Assembly (NCBI GenBank): GCA_000620185.1
Contig: KK211087.1
Coordinates: 124,001-188,000, forward strand
Origin: Geodermatophilaceae bacterium URHB0062
GTDB taxonomy: Bacteria; Actinomycetota; Actinomycetes; Mycobacteriales; Geodermatophilaceae
Reading direction: 5' to 3'
Length of the DNA stretch: 64,000 nucleotides
This document shows, one piece after another, positions 33,444 to 41,159 of this stretch. Numbering within the stretch: position 1 is the first letter of the stretch; each line of letters starts with the position of its first letter. The notes below the pieces were generated by a model, which was not told the DNA's origin, did not search any database, and worked only from the letters and a program-made list of their open reading frames with translations. Position numbers and translations under genes: made by a program.

Positions 33444-34331
33444 ATGACCGACATCACCGCTCCGCCCGCCACGTCCGCCGTGCCGACCGACCGCTGGCGC
33501 GCGCTCGACTTCGGTCCGCCTGCTGCCGACGTGGCGGAGACGGAACCGCCCGTCCTGCTGGACTACACCCCGGACGGCCGAGTCGCGGTGATCACGCTGA
33601 ACCGGCCGCACGCCGACAACGCGATCACCACCGAGATGGGCGAGCTCCTGACGGAGGTGCTGGAGACCATCGCCGTCCGCGCGGCGGTTCGCGTCGCGGT
33701 GATCACCGGCGCCGGCGACCGCGCCTTCAGCGTCGGCAGCGACCTGCGGCAGCGGAAGAACATGACGAAGGAGCAGTGGCTCCGCCAGCGTCAGGACTTC
33801 GACCGCACCCTCTACACGCTGCGCGAGCTCCGCAAGCCCGTCTTCGCCGCCGTGAACGGCATCGCCTACGGCGGCGGATCCGAGATCGCCCAGAGCACCG
33901 ATTTCATCATCGCCTCGCGCACCGCCAGCTTCGGCCAGCCCGAGGCGATGATCGGCCTGGCGGCCGGCGGGGGTTCACCTGTCTTCCTGCCCCGCCTGCT
34001 GCCGCCCGGTCGGGCGCTGCAGATGCTCATGACGGGGGAGCCGCTGCCCGCCGCCGAAGCGCACCGCCTGGGCCTGGTCAACGAGTTGTGCGACCCCGAG
34101 CAGCTGCTGCCCCGGGCTCACGAGATCGCGGCCACGATCGCCGCGAACTCCCCGACCGCGGTGCAGGCCGTCAAGCGCGCGGTGCGGATGGGCGAGGGCC
34201 AACCGATCGAGCAGGCCATCGCGATCATGATGGAGGCCCACTGGCGCTCCGCGGTCCACCCCGACCGCGTCGAGGGCATCGCCGCGTTCAACGAGAACCG
34301 CGACCCGCACTTCGCCGATCCCGACTACTGA
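33444..34331 (+). CDS. Enoyl-CoA hydratase/isomerase family protein
   Basis: A 295-residue crotonase-fold protein. The oxyanion-hole segment FAAVNGIAYGGGSEIAQ and FGQPEAMIGLAAGGG carry both canonical glutamates, so hydratase activity is plausible. A ~35-residue N-terminal extension (VPTDRWRALDFGPPAAD) is unusual. GAGGACCGC precedes the ATG. It is 46 bases after the DyP gene and 43 before the molybdoenzyme gene, so co-transcription is possible. Substrate unknown. Confidence 0.85.
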   Translation: MTDITAPPATSAVPTDRWRALDFGPPAADVAETEPPVLLDYTPDGRVAVITLNRPHADNAITTEMGELLTEVLETIAVRAAVRVAVITGAGDRAFSVGSDLRQRKNMTKEQWLRQRQDFDRTLYTLRELRKPVFAAVNGIAYGGGSEIAQSTDFIIASRTASFGQPEAMIGLAAGGGSPVFLPRLLPPGRALQMLMTGEPLPAAEAHRLGLVNELCDPEQLLPRAHEIAATIAANSPTAVQAVKRAVRMGEGQPIEQAIAIMMEAHWRSAVHPDRVEGIAAFNENRDPHFADPDY

Positions 34332-34374
34332 CATCCGCGGCGCTTCCCGCGCCCTGCCCCGAGGAGACATGGAC

Positions 34375-35445
34375 ATGACCCAGACCACCGCGCACGAGCG
34401 CGAGCAGCTCGATCACGACCGCGCGCCTCTGGTCATGATCCAGCCGGCGCCCTACAACGCCGAGGCGCCGGACTCCGCGCTCGACGTCGACATCACCCCG
34501 ACCGACCAGCACTACGTCCGCAGCAACTTCGCGCTGCCCGAGCACGACGGCGCGGTCGTCGTCGACGGGGCGGTCGACCGGGAGCTCCGCCTCGACATCG
34601 ACGAGATCCGCGCCCTGCCCGCTGTGGACCGCGCCGTCACGCTCGAGTGCGCCGGCAACGGCCGGCTCCGGCAGACGCCACTGCCGACCGGAGAACCGTG
34701 GGGGTTCAACGCCGTCTCGACCGCCCGCTGGACCGGTGCGCGGCTCGCCGACGTCCTCGCGCAGGCGGCACCGGCGGACGACGCCGTCGAGGTCTGGTTC
34801 CACGGCGCGGACCACGGCCCTTACCAGCAGTTCGAGGAGCTGTCCTTCGTGCGGGCGCTACCGATCAGTGTGGCGCTGGATCCCGCGGCGGACGTCCTGC
34901 TCGCCTACGACATGAACGGGGAGCCGCTGAACCTCGACCACGGAGCGCCGCTGCGCCTGATCGTCCCGCACTGGTACGGGGTGGCGTCGGTGAAGTGGCT
35001 GACCCGCGTCCACGTGTCCACGACGCGCCTGCAGCACGAGTTCCAGACCGGCCACTACATGTACGAGTGGGCCGACCGCCCGCACGAGCCGGTCACGCTC
35101 ATGCGCGTCCGCGCCCGGATCACCGACCCGGAACCCGCCGCGGTGATCCCGCGGGGCACCGTGACCGTCCGCGGGAAGGCCTGGACCGGGACGGGACCGG
35201 TGACCGCGGTCGACGTCGCCTTCACGGGCGAGGGGGAGTGGCACCCGGCGCAACTGGATCCGCCGCAGGACGCCTCGCAGTGGCAGAACTGGAGCGTCCG
35301 CTGGGAGGCCACCGCACCCGGTCGGCACACCATCCGCGCCCGTGCCACCGATGCTGCCGGCAACGTGCAGCCCGACGTCCCGCCGTGGAACCGGATCGGC
35401 TACGGCAACAACGCCGTGGAGGTCATGTACGTCGACGTCGTCTGA
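34375..35445 (+). CDS. Sulfite-oxidase-family molybdopterin oxidoreductase
   Basis: A 356-residue molybdenum enzyme. The molybdopterin-binding domain has the Mo-ligating Cys (~92) in TLECAGNGR, and the LRLIVPHWYGVASVKWLTRV block. The C-terminal immunoglobulin-like Mo-co dimerisation domain includes RGKAWTGTGPV and ends WNRIGYGNNAVEVMYV. No heme b5 domain or Tat signal is visible, so it resembles the cytoplasmic bacterial members. Of two ATGs (34369, 34375), the second has GAGGAG at the right spacing. The likely substrate is sulfite or a related oxyanion/organic S-oxide. Confidence 0.88.
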   Translation: MTQTTAHEREQLDHDRAPLVMIQPAPYNAEAPDSALDVDITPTDQHYVRSNFALPEHDGAVVVDGAVDRELRLDIDEIRALPAVDRAVTLECAGNGRLRQTPLPTGEPWGFNAVSTARWTGARLADVLAQAAPADDAVEVWFHGADHGPYQQFEELSFVRALPISVALDPAADVLLAYDMNGEPLNLDHGAPLRLIVPHWYGVASVKWLTRVHVSTTRLQHEFQTGHYMYEWADRPHEPVTLMRVRARITDPEPAAVIPRGTVTVRGKAWTGTGPVTAVDVAFTGEGEWHPAQLDPPQDASQWQNWSVRWEATAPGRHTIRARATDAAGNVQPDVPPWNRIGYGNNAVEVMYVDVV

Positions 35446-35507
35446 TCATCCCGCGTTGTCGATCCGGGCCGGCCGGCGCCACCCACCTGCTGGGCCAGAG
35501 CGCCCCG

Positions 35508-36065
35508 TCAGTCGTAGACGACGGCGGTCCGCAGCACGACGTCCTGCACGGACCGGTTGCGCCGGCTCACCAGCACCCAGAACAGACCCGGCAGGAAGAG
35601 GACGCACAGCACAGCGCGGGCCGCGGCGTGGAGGAAGTGCAGCCGGCCGCCGCCGGGGCCGACCACCCGCAGTGCCATGAGCTCGTCGCCATACGTCCGC
35701 CCGGGTCCTGCCCAGGTCGCCGTCCAGTAGACGGCGAGGCCGATCCCGACCGCGACCACGACCCAGGCGAACTCCGGCGCGACCAGGCGGAACGACGTCG
35801 GGGCCAGCAGGAACCGGAAGCCCGCGACCATGGCGTACACCAGCGCGAGGACGAGCGACACGAGCGCCGCGTCGACGGCGTTCGCCGCGGCGCGGGTGAC
35901 GAATCCGGCCGGCCGGCCCGAGGCATGCGCCCGCGCCGACGCCGTGGCCGGTCTCGGCGGCGGTGCGACGTGCCAGGGGAAGCGGCCGTCGAGCGTGGGG
36001 ACGGCGGACGGCGGCGGCGCGGAGGGGACGGCTTCGGGACCGGGCGCCGATTCGGTGGGCGTCAT
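35508..36065 (-). CDS. RDD-family membrane protein
   Basis: A 185-residue protein. A Pro/Ala-rich cytoplasmic N-terminus (~55 residues) is followed by an RDD domain with three membrane helices: residues near AAANAVDAALVSLVLALVYA, a second helix, then GPGRTYGDELMALRV and a final helix ending SRRNRSVQDVVLRTAVV. RDD proteins are proposed ion or compatible-solute transport components. The ATG overlaps the TGA of the repeat-protein gene upstream (ATGA), so the two are translated together. Actinobacterial RDD proteins often have such repeat-protein partners, as far as I recall. Confidence 0.85.
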   Translation of the reverse strand: MTPTESAPGPEAVPSAPPPSAVPTLDGRFPWHVAPPPRPATASARAHASGRPAGFVTRAAANAVDAALVSLVLALVYAMVAGFRFLLAPTSFRLVAPEFAWVVVAVGIGLAVYWTATWAGPGRTYGDELMALRVVGPGGGRLHFLHAAARAVLCVLFLPGLFWVLVSRRNRSVQDVVLRTAVVYD

Positions 36066-37042
36066 GTCTGGAGCTCCGGCTCGCCGTCGTGGCGTCCGTG
36101 GCGGCGCAGCAGGAGCCGGTCGACGAGTCGCTCCACCGCCCGGTCGGCGTCGGCACCCTGGTCGCGGACGCCGCGCACCACGTCGGTGGACAGGGAGGCG
36201 GTCGACGAGCGGATGAGCGCGGCGAGGTCGATCTCCTGCACGACGTAGCGGGCGATCTCCACGATGTGCGCGCGTTCGATGACCGGGTCGAGGTCGAGTC
36301 GGGCGGCGATCCTGTCGATGTCGACGCGGGCCACGATCTCGTCGAGGTCGACGCGGTCGATCACCCGCCCGATGTCCACGCGGGCCACGATCTCGTCGAG
36401 GTCGACGCGGTCGATCACCCGCCCGATGTCCACGCGGGCCACGATCTCGTCGAGGTCGACGCGGTCGATCACCCGCCCGACGTCGACCCGGGCCACGATC
36501 TCGTCGAGGTCGACGCGGTCGATCACCCGCCCGATGTCCACGCGGGCCACGATCTCGTCGAGGTCCACGCGGTCGATCACGCGAGCGACGTCCACCTTCT
36601 CGACCAGCGTGTTGAGGTCGAGCCCGGAGGCGATGGCGTCGATGTCGACCCGCTCCACCACGCGGCCGACGTCCAGGCGTGCGGCCACCGCGTCGACGTC
36701 GAGGAGGCGGGCGATCCGGTCGACGTCGACGTACCGCTCGACGAGTCCGGCCACGTCGAGGTGGGAGAGGACCGCGGCCGCGGTGCGGGGCAGCAGCGTG
36801 TCCGCGAGGGCTGCGAGGTGGTGCACGCCGACGGCCCGGACCTCGTCCGCGACGTGGAGCCCGCGGGCGAGGGCCGGCCGTACCACGGGGACGTGTTCAC
36901 GCCGCGAGAGCGCGATCCGCGACGCCCGTAGCGCGTTCTCGGCGACGAGGCGGGCGATCGCCGCGGAGACCGATACGACCGCGACGGCCGCCACGACGGT
37001 GTCGCCGACGGCGCCGGCGAGGGGCCGCGCTGTCCGGCTCAT
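36062..37042 (-). CDS. Nonapeptide-repeat membrane-anchored protein partner of RDD protein
   Basis: A 326-residue protein. The N-terminus has one hydrophobic segment (GDTVVAAVAVVSVSAAIARL). About residues 95-265 are ~19 tandem nonapeptides of pattern x-R-(V/L)-D-(L/I/V)-D-x-(I/V)-(V/I), such as DRVDLDEIV alternating with ARVDIGRVI. The C-terminal ~55 residues (VVQEIDLAALIRSSTASLS, VERLVDRLLLRRHG) match the tail I recall from RDD-linked actinobacterial proteins. Alternating hydrophobic and acidic/basic residues suggest a regular solenoid or coil. The central part is encoded by almost identical 54-bp units. Role unknown; co-translated with the RDD gene. Confidence 0.82.
   Translation of the reverse strand: MSRTARPLAGAVGDTVVAAVAVVSVSAAIARLVAENALRASRIALSRREHVPVVRPALARGLHVADEVRAVGVHHLAALADTLLPRTAAAVLSHLDVAGLVERYVDVDRIARLLDVDAVAARLDVGRVVERVDIDAIASGLDLNTLVEKVDVARVIDRVDLDEIVARVDIGRVIDRVDLDEIVARVDVGRVIDRVDLDEIVARVDIGRVIDRVDLDEIVARVDIGRVIDRVDLDEIVARVDIDRIAARLDLDPVIERAHIVEIARYVVQEIDLAALIRSSTASLSTDVVRGVRDQGADADRAVERLVDRLLLRRHGRHDGEPELQT
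36327..36596. repeat. Five 54-bp tandem repeats inside the repeat-protein gene
   Basis: Five consecutive 54-base units (CTCGTCGAGG recurs at 36338, 36392, 36446, 36500 and 36554). Each encodes two nonapeptides. The inner units differ by only a few bases, implying recent duplication or gene-conversion; flanking units are more diverged. Confidence 0.92.
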
Positions 37043-37093
37043 CGACCCTCCTGTGCTCGGGGCCCAGGGTCGACCGAGACGGAGCGGAGCCCA

Positions 37094-37110
37094 TCATCCG
37101 GTCCGGGTGA
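37094..37110. promoter_or_regulatory. Palindromic site TCATCC-N5-GGGTGA
   Basis: One mismatch from consensus, 51 bases upstream of the repeat-protein start (minus strand). It is the first of two sites in this 235-base divergent region. Confidence 0.6.
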
Positions 37111-37177
37111 TACGTCTGCCCCGCCCGCAGGACCGGTGCCCGCGGCGCTGCACCGTGTCCGCGGCACGGGACGTCGA

Positions 37178-37194
37178 TCGTCCGCCACGGATGA
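37178..37194. promoter_or_regulatory. Palindromic site TCGTCC-N5-GGATGA
   Basis: One mismatch from consensus, 83 bases upstream of the DUF6325 gene. It is spaced 84 bp from the site at 37094, exactly eight 10.5-bp turns. Confidence 0.6.
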
Positions 37195-37277
37195 CGTGAG
37201 CGGCGGGCCGCTGACCCACGGTGGGAGCCGAGGACAGGCCTGTCCCGGCACACCCGACGATTTCCCCGGGGGTACAG

Positions 37278-37748
37278 ATGACCAGCGAACTCGATGAGGC
37301 CGCCACCCTGGACGAGATGGGGCCCGTCGACTACTTCGTCGTCGGCTTCGAGAACGAGCGGATGAGCGGGGAAGCCTTCCCGTTACTGCTCGACCTCGTC
37401 GACCGCGGCATCATCCGCATCCTCGACCTCGCCTTCATCCGCAAGGAGGACGACGGCCGCGTGACGGTTCTCAGCCAGGTCGACCTCGAGCGGATGCAGC
37501 TCCTGGAAGCGGTCCTCTTCGAGGGCGCCGCCTCGGGCATGCTCAGGCCCGAGGACCTCGAGGAGGCCGCACGCGCACTCGAGGTCGGGACATCGGCGGG
37601 CGTGCTGGTCTACGAGAACGTGTGGGCCGCCCCCTTCGCGTCGGCGGTCCGCCGGGCCGGTGGCTACGTCGCCGCCTCCGGGCGCATCCCGATGCAGGAG
37701 CTGGTGGCCGCCCTGGACGCCGTGGAGGCAGCCGAGTCCGTCAGCTGA
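37278..37748 (+). CDS. DUF6325-family protein
   Basis: A 156-residue soluble protein resembling DUF6325, a family widespread in actinobacteria with no known function. GPVDYFVVGFENERMSGEAF starts the conserved part, then RGIIRILDLAFIRKEDDG and a C-terminal VLVYENVWAAPFASAVRRAG with a final helix. CCGGGGGT precedes the ATG at 37278. Family members tend to neighbour SHOCT, DUF1269 and other small stress-type genes, as here. Two palindromic sites lie upstream. Confidence 0.85.
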   Translation: MTSELDEAATLDEMGPVDYFVVGFENERMSGEAFPLLLDLVDRGIIRILDLAFIRKEDDGRVTVLSQVDLERMQLLEAVLFEGAASGMLRPEDLEEAARALEVGTSAGVLVYENVWAAPFASAVRRAGGYVAASGRIPMQELVAALDAVEAAESVS

Positions 37749-37786
37749 GCGCAGCTCCGGACGACCTCGTTCCGAGGGGGAAGACC

Positions 37787-37909
37787 ATGAGCGACTCCCG
37801 TGCGCGGGGTCCGTCCGGCTCCGGTCGCCCGCGGGGCCCCGCCACACGGCACGCGGTGCGGCACCTGGTGGCGACGGGCGACGGCCACGTCGTCGGTGCC
37901 GTCCCGTGA
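37787..37909 (+). CDS. Forty-residue basic ORF overlapping the next gene
   Basis: A 40-residue Arg/Gly/Pro-rich ORF (GPSGSGRPRGPATRHAVRHL in the middle) with GAGGGGG six bases before its ATG. Its TGA overlaps the GTG of the gene at 37906 as GTGA. No domain is recognised. A leader/coupling ORF or a small protein; the same layout is seen at 10727-10912. Confidence 0.42.
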   Translation: MSDSRARGPSGSGRPRGPATRHAVRHLVATGDGHVVGAVP

Positions 37910-38364
37910 ACGCGCTCCAGGTCGCCGTCTCCTGTGTCGCCGCCTCCGTCGGCACGCTGGCCGTCCTCTCGGGGCTCAGCCGGCTGCGGTTCGCGCGGCT
38001 GACCGGCGCGTTCCTGTGCCGTCTCGGCCCGTCGTCCCGATGGCGGGGCCGCCGCGCTGACTGGCGCTTCCGGCGCACCCGCGTGGTCTGGGTCGGCGAC
38101 GTGCTGCTGGTCCAGTCGGGACTCCTGCGGCTGGGCGTGACACCGGTGTCGGCACAGATCCCGCGCGGGGTGTCGGTCGAGTCGCTGGCGCCGTCCGAGG
38201 TGCGCCGGCTCGGGCCGCGGCCGGTGGCACTCCGGCTGACCACGGCCGACGGCCGGCCGCTGGTCGTGGCGACATCCGCTCCCAATCGGACGAGTCTCGT
38301 GGGGCCCTTCCTGGCCGCCTCCCTCTCCGGTCTGCCCGAGGCGCCCCGTGGGCGCGGCGCCTGA
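37906..38364 (+). CDS. Small protein with N-terminal membrane helix (DUF2550-like layout)
   Basis: A 152-residue protein of uncertain family. One N-terminal hydrophobic helix (about residues 4-24) is followed by FLCRLGPSSRW and a beta-rich domain with WVGDVLLVQSGLLRLGVTPV and VALRLTTADGRPLVV. The order of a single helix, an F-x-C-R-L segment and a PH-like beta domain resembles DUF2550 proteins, but similarity is weak. The GTG start at 37906 overlaps the preceding small ORF. Function unknown. Confidence 0.55.
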   Translation: MNALQVAVSCVAASVGTLAVLSGLSRLRFARLTGAFLCRLGPSSRWRGRRADWRFRRTRVVWVGDVLLVQSGLLRLGVTPVSAQIPRGVSVESLAPSEVRRLGPRPVALRLTTADGRPLVVATSAPNRTSLVGPFLAASLSGLPEAPRGRGA

Positions 38365-38383
38365 GGACAGCGCATTCCGCCGG

Positions 38384-38400
38384 TCATCCGCGAGGGATGA
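38384..38400. promoter_or_regulatory. Perfect palindrome TCATCC-N5-GGATGA
   Basis: Perfect arms, extended by one pair to GTCATCC/GGATGAC. It lies 65 bases before the DUF7144 start at 38466. Confidence 0.7.
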
Positions 38401-38465
38401 CGCCCGGCTGATCGCGCGGAGTGGACGCTTCGCCCCAGCACGCCCCACGCTCCAGGAGGTCAGGG

Positions 38466-38939
38466 ATGGGCACCATGCGCGGCGCGCCCGACATGTCGCA
38501 GCGTGACCGGGTGCACCCCGGCGCCGGCTCCGCAGGGCCGCCCGCGGCCGGCCGCAGCATGTGGACCGGCTGGATCGTCTTCGCGGCCGTGATCCTCTTC
38601 CTCGGTGGCCTGCTCCAGATCATGGAGGGCCTCGTCGCACTCTTCGACGAGGGCTACTACGCGGTGGGTTCCGACGGACTGGTCGTTCACGTGGACTACA
38701 CGGTCTGGGGCGTGGTGCACCTGCTGGTCGGCACCCTGGCCTGCCTGATCGGGATCGGGCTGCTCACCGGCAACATGGTCGCCCGTGGTGCCGCCGTGTT
38801 CCTGGCCGGCTTCAGTGCCCTCGCCAACCTGGTCTTCCTCGAGGCCTCCCCCGCGTGGTCGCTGCTGATCATCGCTCTCGACGTCGTCGTGATCTACGCC
38901 GTCGTCGTGCATGGCGGTGAGCTGGAGAGCCGTTCCTGA
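38466..38939 (+). CDS. DUF7144-type membrane protein (copy 3)
   Basis: A 157-residue four-helix protein very like the 3326 copy (LLQIMEGLVALFDEGYYAVG, VDYTVWGVVHLLVG, DVVVIYAVVVHGGEL). AGGAGG lies six bases before ATG 38466, so the in-frame ATG at 38421 is not used. It heads a same-strand run with the HdeD-like, SHOCT and Nudix genes and has a perfect TCATCC palindrome in its promoter region. Function unknown; probably a stress-induced envelope protein (inference). Confidence 0.86.
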   Translation: MGTMRGAPDMSQRDRVHPGAGSAGPPAAGRSMWTGWIVFAAVILFLGGLLQIMEGLVALFDEGYYAVGSDGLVVHVDYTVWGVVHLLVGTLACLIGIGLLTGNMVARGAAVFLAGFSALANLVFLEASPAWSLLIIALDVVVIYAVVVHGGELESRS

Positions 38940-38996
38940 GCCGTCCCCGCGGGCCCGTCCGGCCCGGCCCGTTCCAGTCGTGCGAGAGGAAGCGAC

Positions 38997-39575
38997 ATGA
39001 CAGCCTCGGTTTCGTCCGCTTACACGGGCGCGAACCCGTCGAAGCACACCGGCATGCGCATCGCGACAGCCGTGGTCGGGCTGGCCACCGTGATCGTGGG
39101 CGTGGTGCTGCTGTTCAACCCGGTCGGGGCGGCGCGCACCCTCGCACTGCTGCTCGGCCTCGCGTTCGTCCTCGGCGGTCTGCTCGAGATCGCCGTCGGC
39201 TGGGACTCCCGCTCGCGGTGGGGATCGGTGGTACTCGGCGGCATCCTGGTGGCCGGCGGGATCGTCGCGATGGTGTGGCCTGGGGTGACGCTGTGGGTGC
39301 TTGCACTCGTCACCGGGCTGTCCCTCGTGCTGCACGGCATCGGCCGGATCGTTCTCGCGGTCATGGCGCGGCACGAGATCCACGGCTGGCCGTGGCTTGC
39401 TCTCGCCGGCGGGTTGGGAGTCTTCTTCGGCGTGCTCGCCCTCGCCTGGCCGGAGGCCACCGTGCTCGTCCTGAGCCTGGTTCTCGGCGCCCAGGTCACC
39501 GCCTTCGGCCTGCTCCTCATGGCCGCCGCGCTCCTCCCGTCAGCTCGTAACTCCACGGCCCCGACCGGGGCCTGA
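38997..39575 (+). CDS. HdeD/DUF308-family membrane protein
   Basis: A 192-residue membrane protein with six helices arranged as three hairpins, typical of HdeD/DUF308: GMRIATAVVGLATVIVGVVL, LLLGLAFVLGGLLEIAVGW, then GILVAGGIVAMVWPGVTLWV and two further helices. E. coli HdeD is linked to acid resistance; the role here is unknown. AGAGGAAGC precedes the ATG. Gaps to neighbours are 57 and 28 bases. Confidence 0.88.
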   Translation: MTASVSSAYTGANPSKHTGMRIATAVVGLATVIVGVVLLFNPVGAARTLALLLGLAFVLGGLLEIAVGWDSRSRWGSVVLGGILVAGGIVAMVWPGVTLWVLALVTGLSLVLHGIGRIVLAVMARHEIHGWPWLALAGGLGVFFGVLALAWPEATVLVLSLVLGAQVTAFGLLLMAAALLPSARNSTAPTGA

Positions 39576-39603
39576 TCGCACGACGAAAGGGCCGGGCGCC
39601 GCC

Positions 39604-39879
39604 ATGCCTCTGCTGAGAAGACTCACCCGGACAGCCGTCGCCGCGGGGACGGCCAAGGCCGTCTCCAACCGCGTCTCCCGTCGCCAGTCCGGTCGGTTCG
39701 GGGAGAGTTCCGATCAGGCTCAGCCGGGTTCCGATCAGGCTCAGCCGGCTCCGGCGCAAGCGGGGACCGACACCAACACCAAGCTCGCGCAGTTGCGCGA
39801 GCTTGGCCAGTTGCACGACTCCGGGGTCCTCGACGACGCCGAATTCGAGCTGCAGAAGAGCCAGATCCTCAATTCCTGA
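39604..39879 (+). CDS. SHOCT-domain small protein (copy 2)
   Basis: A 91-residue paralogue of the 10267 protein. MPLLRRLTRTAVAAGTAKAV and RVSRRQ at the N-terminus and the SHOCT block (KLAQLRELGQLHDSGVLDD, EFELQKSQILNS) are nearly identical. The linker differs and is built from a duplicated SDQAQP-type segment. AAAGGGCCGG lies upstream of the ATG. It is followed by a hairpin and the second Nudix gene, mirroring the Nudix/SHOCT pairing at 8.7-10.5 kb. Confidence 0.85.
   Translation: MPLLRRLTRTAVAAGTAKAVSNRVSRRQSGRFGESSDQAQPGSDQAQPAPAQAGTDTNTKLAQLRELGQLHDSGVLDDAEFELQKSQILNS
39707..39748. repeat. Two perfect 21-bp tandem copies in the SHOCT linker
   Basis: The 21-base unit starting GTTCCGATCAGGCTCAG is present at 39707-39727 and 39728-39748. 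It preserves frame and adds seven residues to the linker. Confidence 0.9.
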
Positions 39880-39880
39880 G

Positions 39881-39916
39881 CGGATGCCGCCGGGCGCCAC
39901 GGCCCGTACGCATCCG
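39881..39916 (+). terminator. Hairpin after SHOCT copy 2
   Basis: CGGATGC (39881-39887) pairs with GCATCCG (39910-39916), enclosing a GGGC/GCCC inner stem. A probable terminator. Confidence 0.45.
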
Positions 39917-39997
39917 TCGGCGACGGCTCTCGACGGAGATGAGGACGCGGGAACGGGCCGACATGACGGCGATCGGTGAGGCGATCGGCTCCGGCGG

Positions 39998-40459
39998 GTG
40001 TACCACCACGACCCCTCGGTGCCGCCGGCCACCGTCGTGACGCGCTCGGTGTTCGTCGCGGTTCGTGGGGTGAGCGGCCGGCTGCTCCTCCTGCGCCGGT
40101 GCGACAGCGGCGTCTGGGAGCTCCCGGGAGGGCGCGTCGACGTCGGGGAGACGGCCGTGCAGGCCGCCGTGCGAGAGGCGGGGGAGGAGGCGGGACTGCG
40201 CGTCCTCGTGACCGGGCTCATCGGGATCTTCACCGATCCCGGCCACGTGATCCGCACCCTGACGGGCGATATCCGTCAGCGGTTCGCGGTGGTCTTCCAC
40301 GCCCGGGCCGTCGGTGGCCACCCGCACCCGGACATGCGCGCGACCAGCGAGGCAGTCTGGGTGGCCGTCGCCGACCTCCCGCATCTGCCCGTCGAGCCGC
40401 CGTGCCGGCTCTGGATCGCCGCCGCCCTGGCGCGCGGGGAACAGCCGCAGCTCGCGTGA
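39998..40459 (+). CDS. Nudix hydrolase, canonical box
   Basis: A 153-residue Nudix protein. The box is complete (Gly45, Glu51, Arg59-Glu60, Glu63-Glu64, Gly66). The remainder matches the 8733 paralogue (TGLIGIFTDPGHVI, FHARAVGGHPHPD, TSEAVWVAVADLP). The start is a GTG at 39998 without a strong Shine-Dalgarno; no better in-frame start was found. The 3' end faces the K+ channel gene across a terminator. Substrate unknown. Confidence 0.85.
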   Translation: MYHHDPSVPPATVVTRSVFVAVRGVSGRLLLLRRCDSGVWELPGGRVDVGETAVQAAVREAGEEAGLRVLVTGLIGIFTDPGHVIRTLTGDIRQRFAVVFHARAVGGHPHPDMRATSEAVWVAVADLPHLPVEPPCRLWIAAALARGEQPQLA

Positions 40460-40507
40460 GCCACCGGGCTCCTGTCCACCCCCGCGGGACAGGCCGGAAC
40501 GGGTGGC
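40460..40507. terminator. Bidirectional terminator hairpin
   Basis: Outer arms GCCACC (40460-40465) and GGTGGC (40502-40507); inner stem CCTGTCC with GGACAGG. It lies between the convergent Nudix and channel genes. Confidence 0.6.
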
Positions 40508-40524
40508 TGCCGTGGTCGCCCGGC

Positions 40525-41142
40525 TCAGTGCGGCTCCACCGAGCTCGGCCGCGCCATCCGCTCCGCACGACGGCGCCCCAGGTCGACGGCGGCGAGGAAC
40601 ACTTTCAGCACCAGCCCGATGAGCAGCAGGTCGAGGACCATCTGCACCGTGGTGAGCACACGCGCCACCTCGCTGACCGGGGCGATGTCACCGAACCCGA
40701 CCGTGGCGAACACGGTGACCACGAAGTACAGGCTGTCGATGCGGGTCAGGCGTTCGCTGAAAGCCCCGGGGTCGCTGCCGGCGAGGAGGAAGTAGACCAC
40801 CGCGAACATCACCAGGAAGAGCGGCAGCGACAGCGCCAACGCCTCCACGGCCCGGAGCGCCGGGGTGTACGCCCGCAGGATCGCGCGCACCTGCCAGGCG
40901 ACGAGCAGCGCCACGGCGACCAACCCGACGACCAGGACGACCATGGTGCGGCTGCTGAAGCCACCGTTCAGGGGCAGGACGAAGTACGCCACGAGGACGC
41001 CGGTCGTGGCGAGCAGAGTCCGACCGGCCCCGAGCACCAGCAGCCGCCGAGGTGGCACGCCCCGCTGCGTGCCCACGGCCTCCGGCGGCTCGACCGGCGC
41101 GACGGCGGGGGAGCCGTCCCAGTCCGCCGCTCCTTTGCCCAT
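40525..41142 (-). CDS. Two-pore-helix-type potassium channel protein
   Basis: A 205-residue ion channel subunit. Four hydrophobic helices (about 35-57, 66-88, 101-121, 158-182) are seen, with a pore loop between the last two carrying the K+ selectivity filter TVGFGD at ~147-152 (VFATVGFGDIAP). No RCK or cyclic-nucleotide domain follows. It likely forms a tetrameric K+-selective channel. It begins 17 bases after the DUF2252 stop on the same strand, so they may share a transcript. The Shine-Dalgarno for ATG 41142 is weak. Confidence 0.88.
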   Translation of the reverse strand: MGKGAADWDGSPAVAPVEPPEAVGTQRGVPPRRLLVLGAGRTLLATTGVLVAYFVLPLNGGFSSRTMVVLVVGLVAVALLVAWQVRAILRAYTPALRAVEALALSLPLFLVMFAVVYFLLAGSDPGAFSERLTRIDSLYFVVTVFATVGFGDIAPVSEVARVLTTVQMVLDLLLIGLVLKVFLAAVDLGRRRAERMARPSSVEPH

Positions 41143-41159
41143 GGCGCCGGGGCGGCGGG

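Noticed and set aside
36327-36596. Regular 54-bp repeats suggesting a CRISPR array
   Set aside because: There are no unique spacers between them; they are contiguous, in frame and encode nonapeptide pairs within a real gene.
36264-37199. Plus-strand open frames opposite the repeat-protein gene
   Set aside because: They only mirror the 54-bp repeats (Ser/Thr/Arg runs) and have no ribosome site; the minus-strand frame has membrane and family features.
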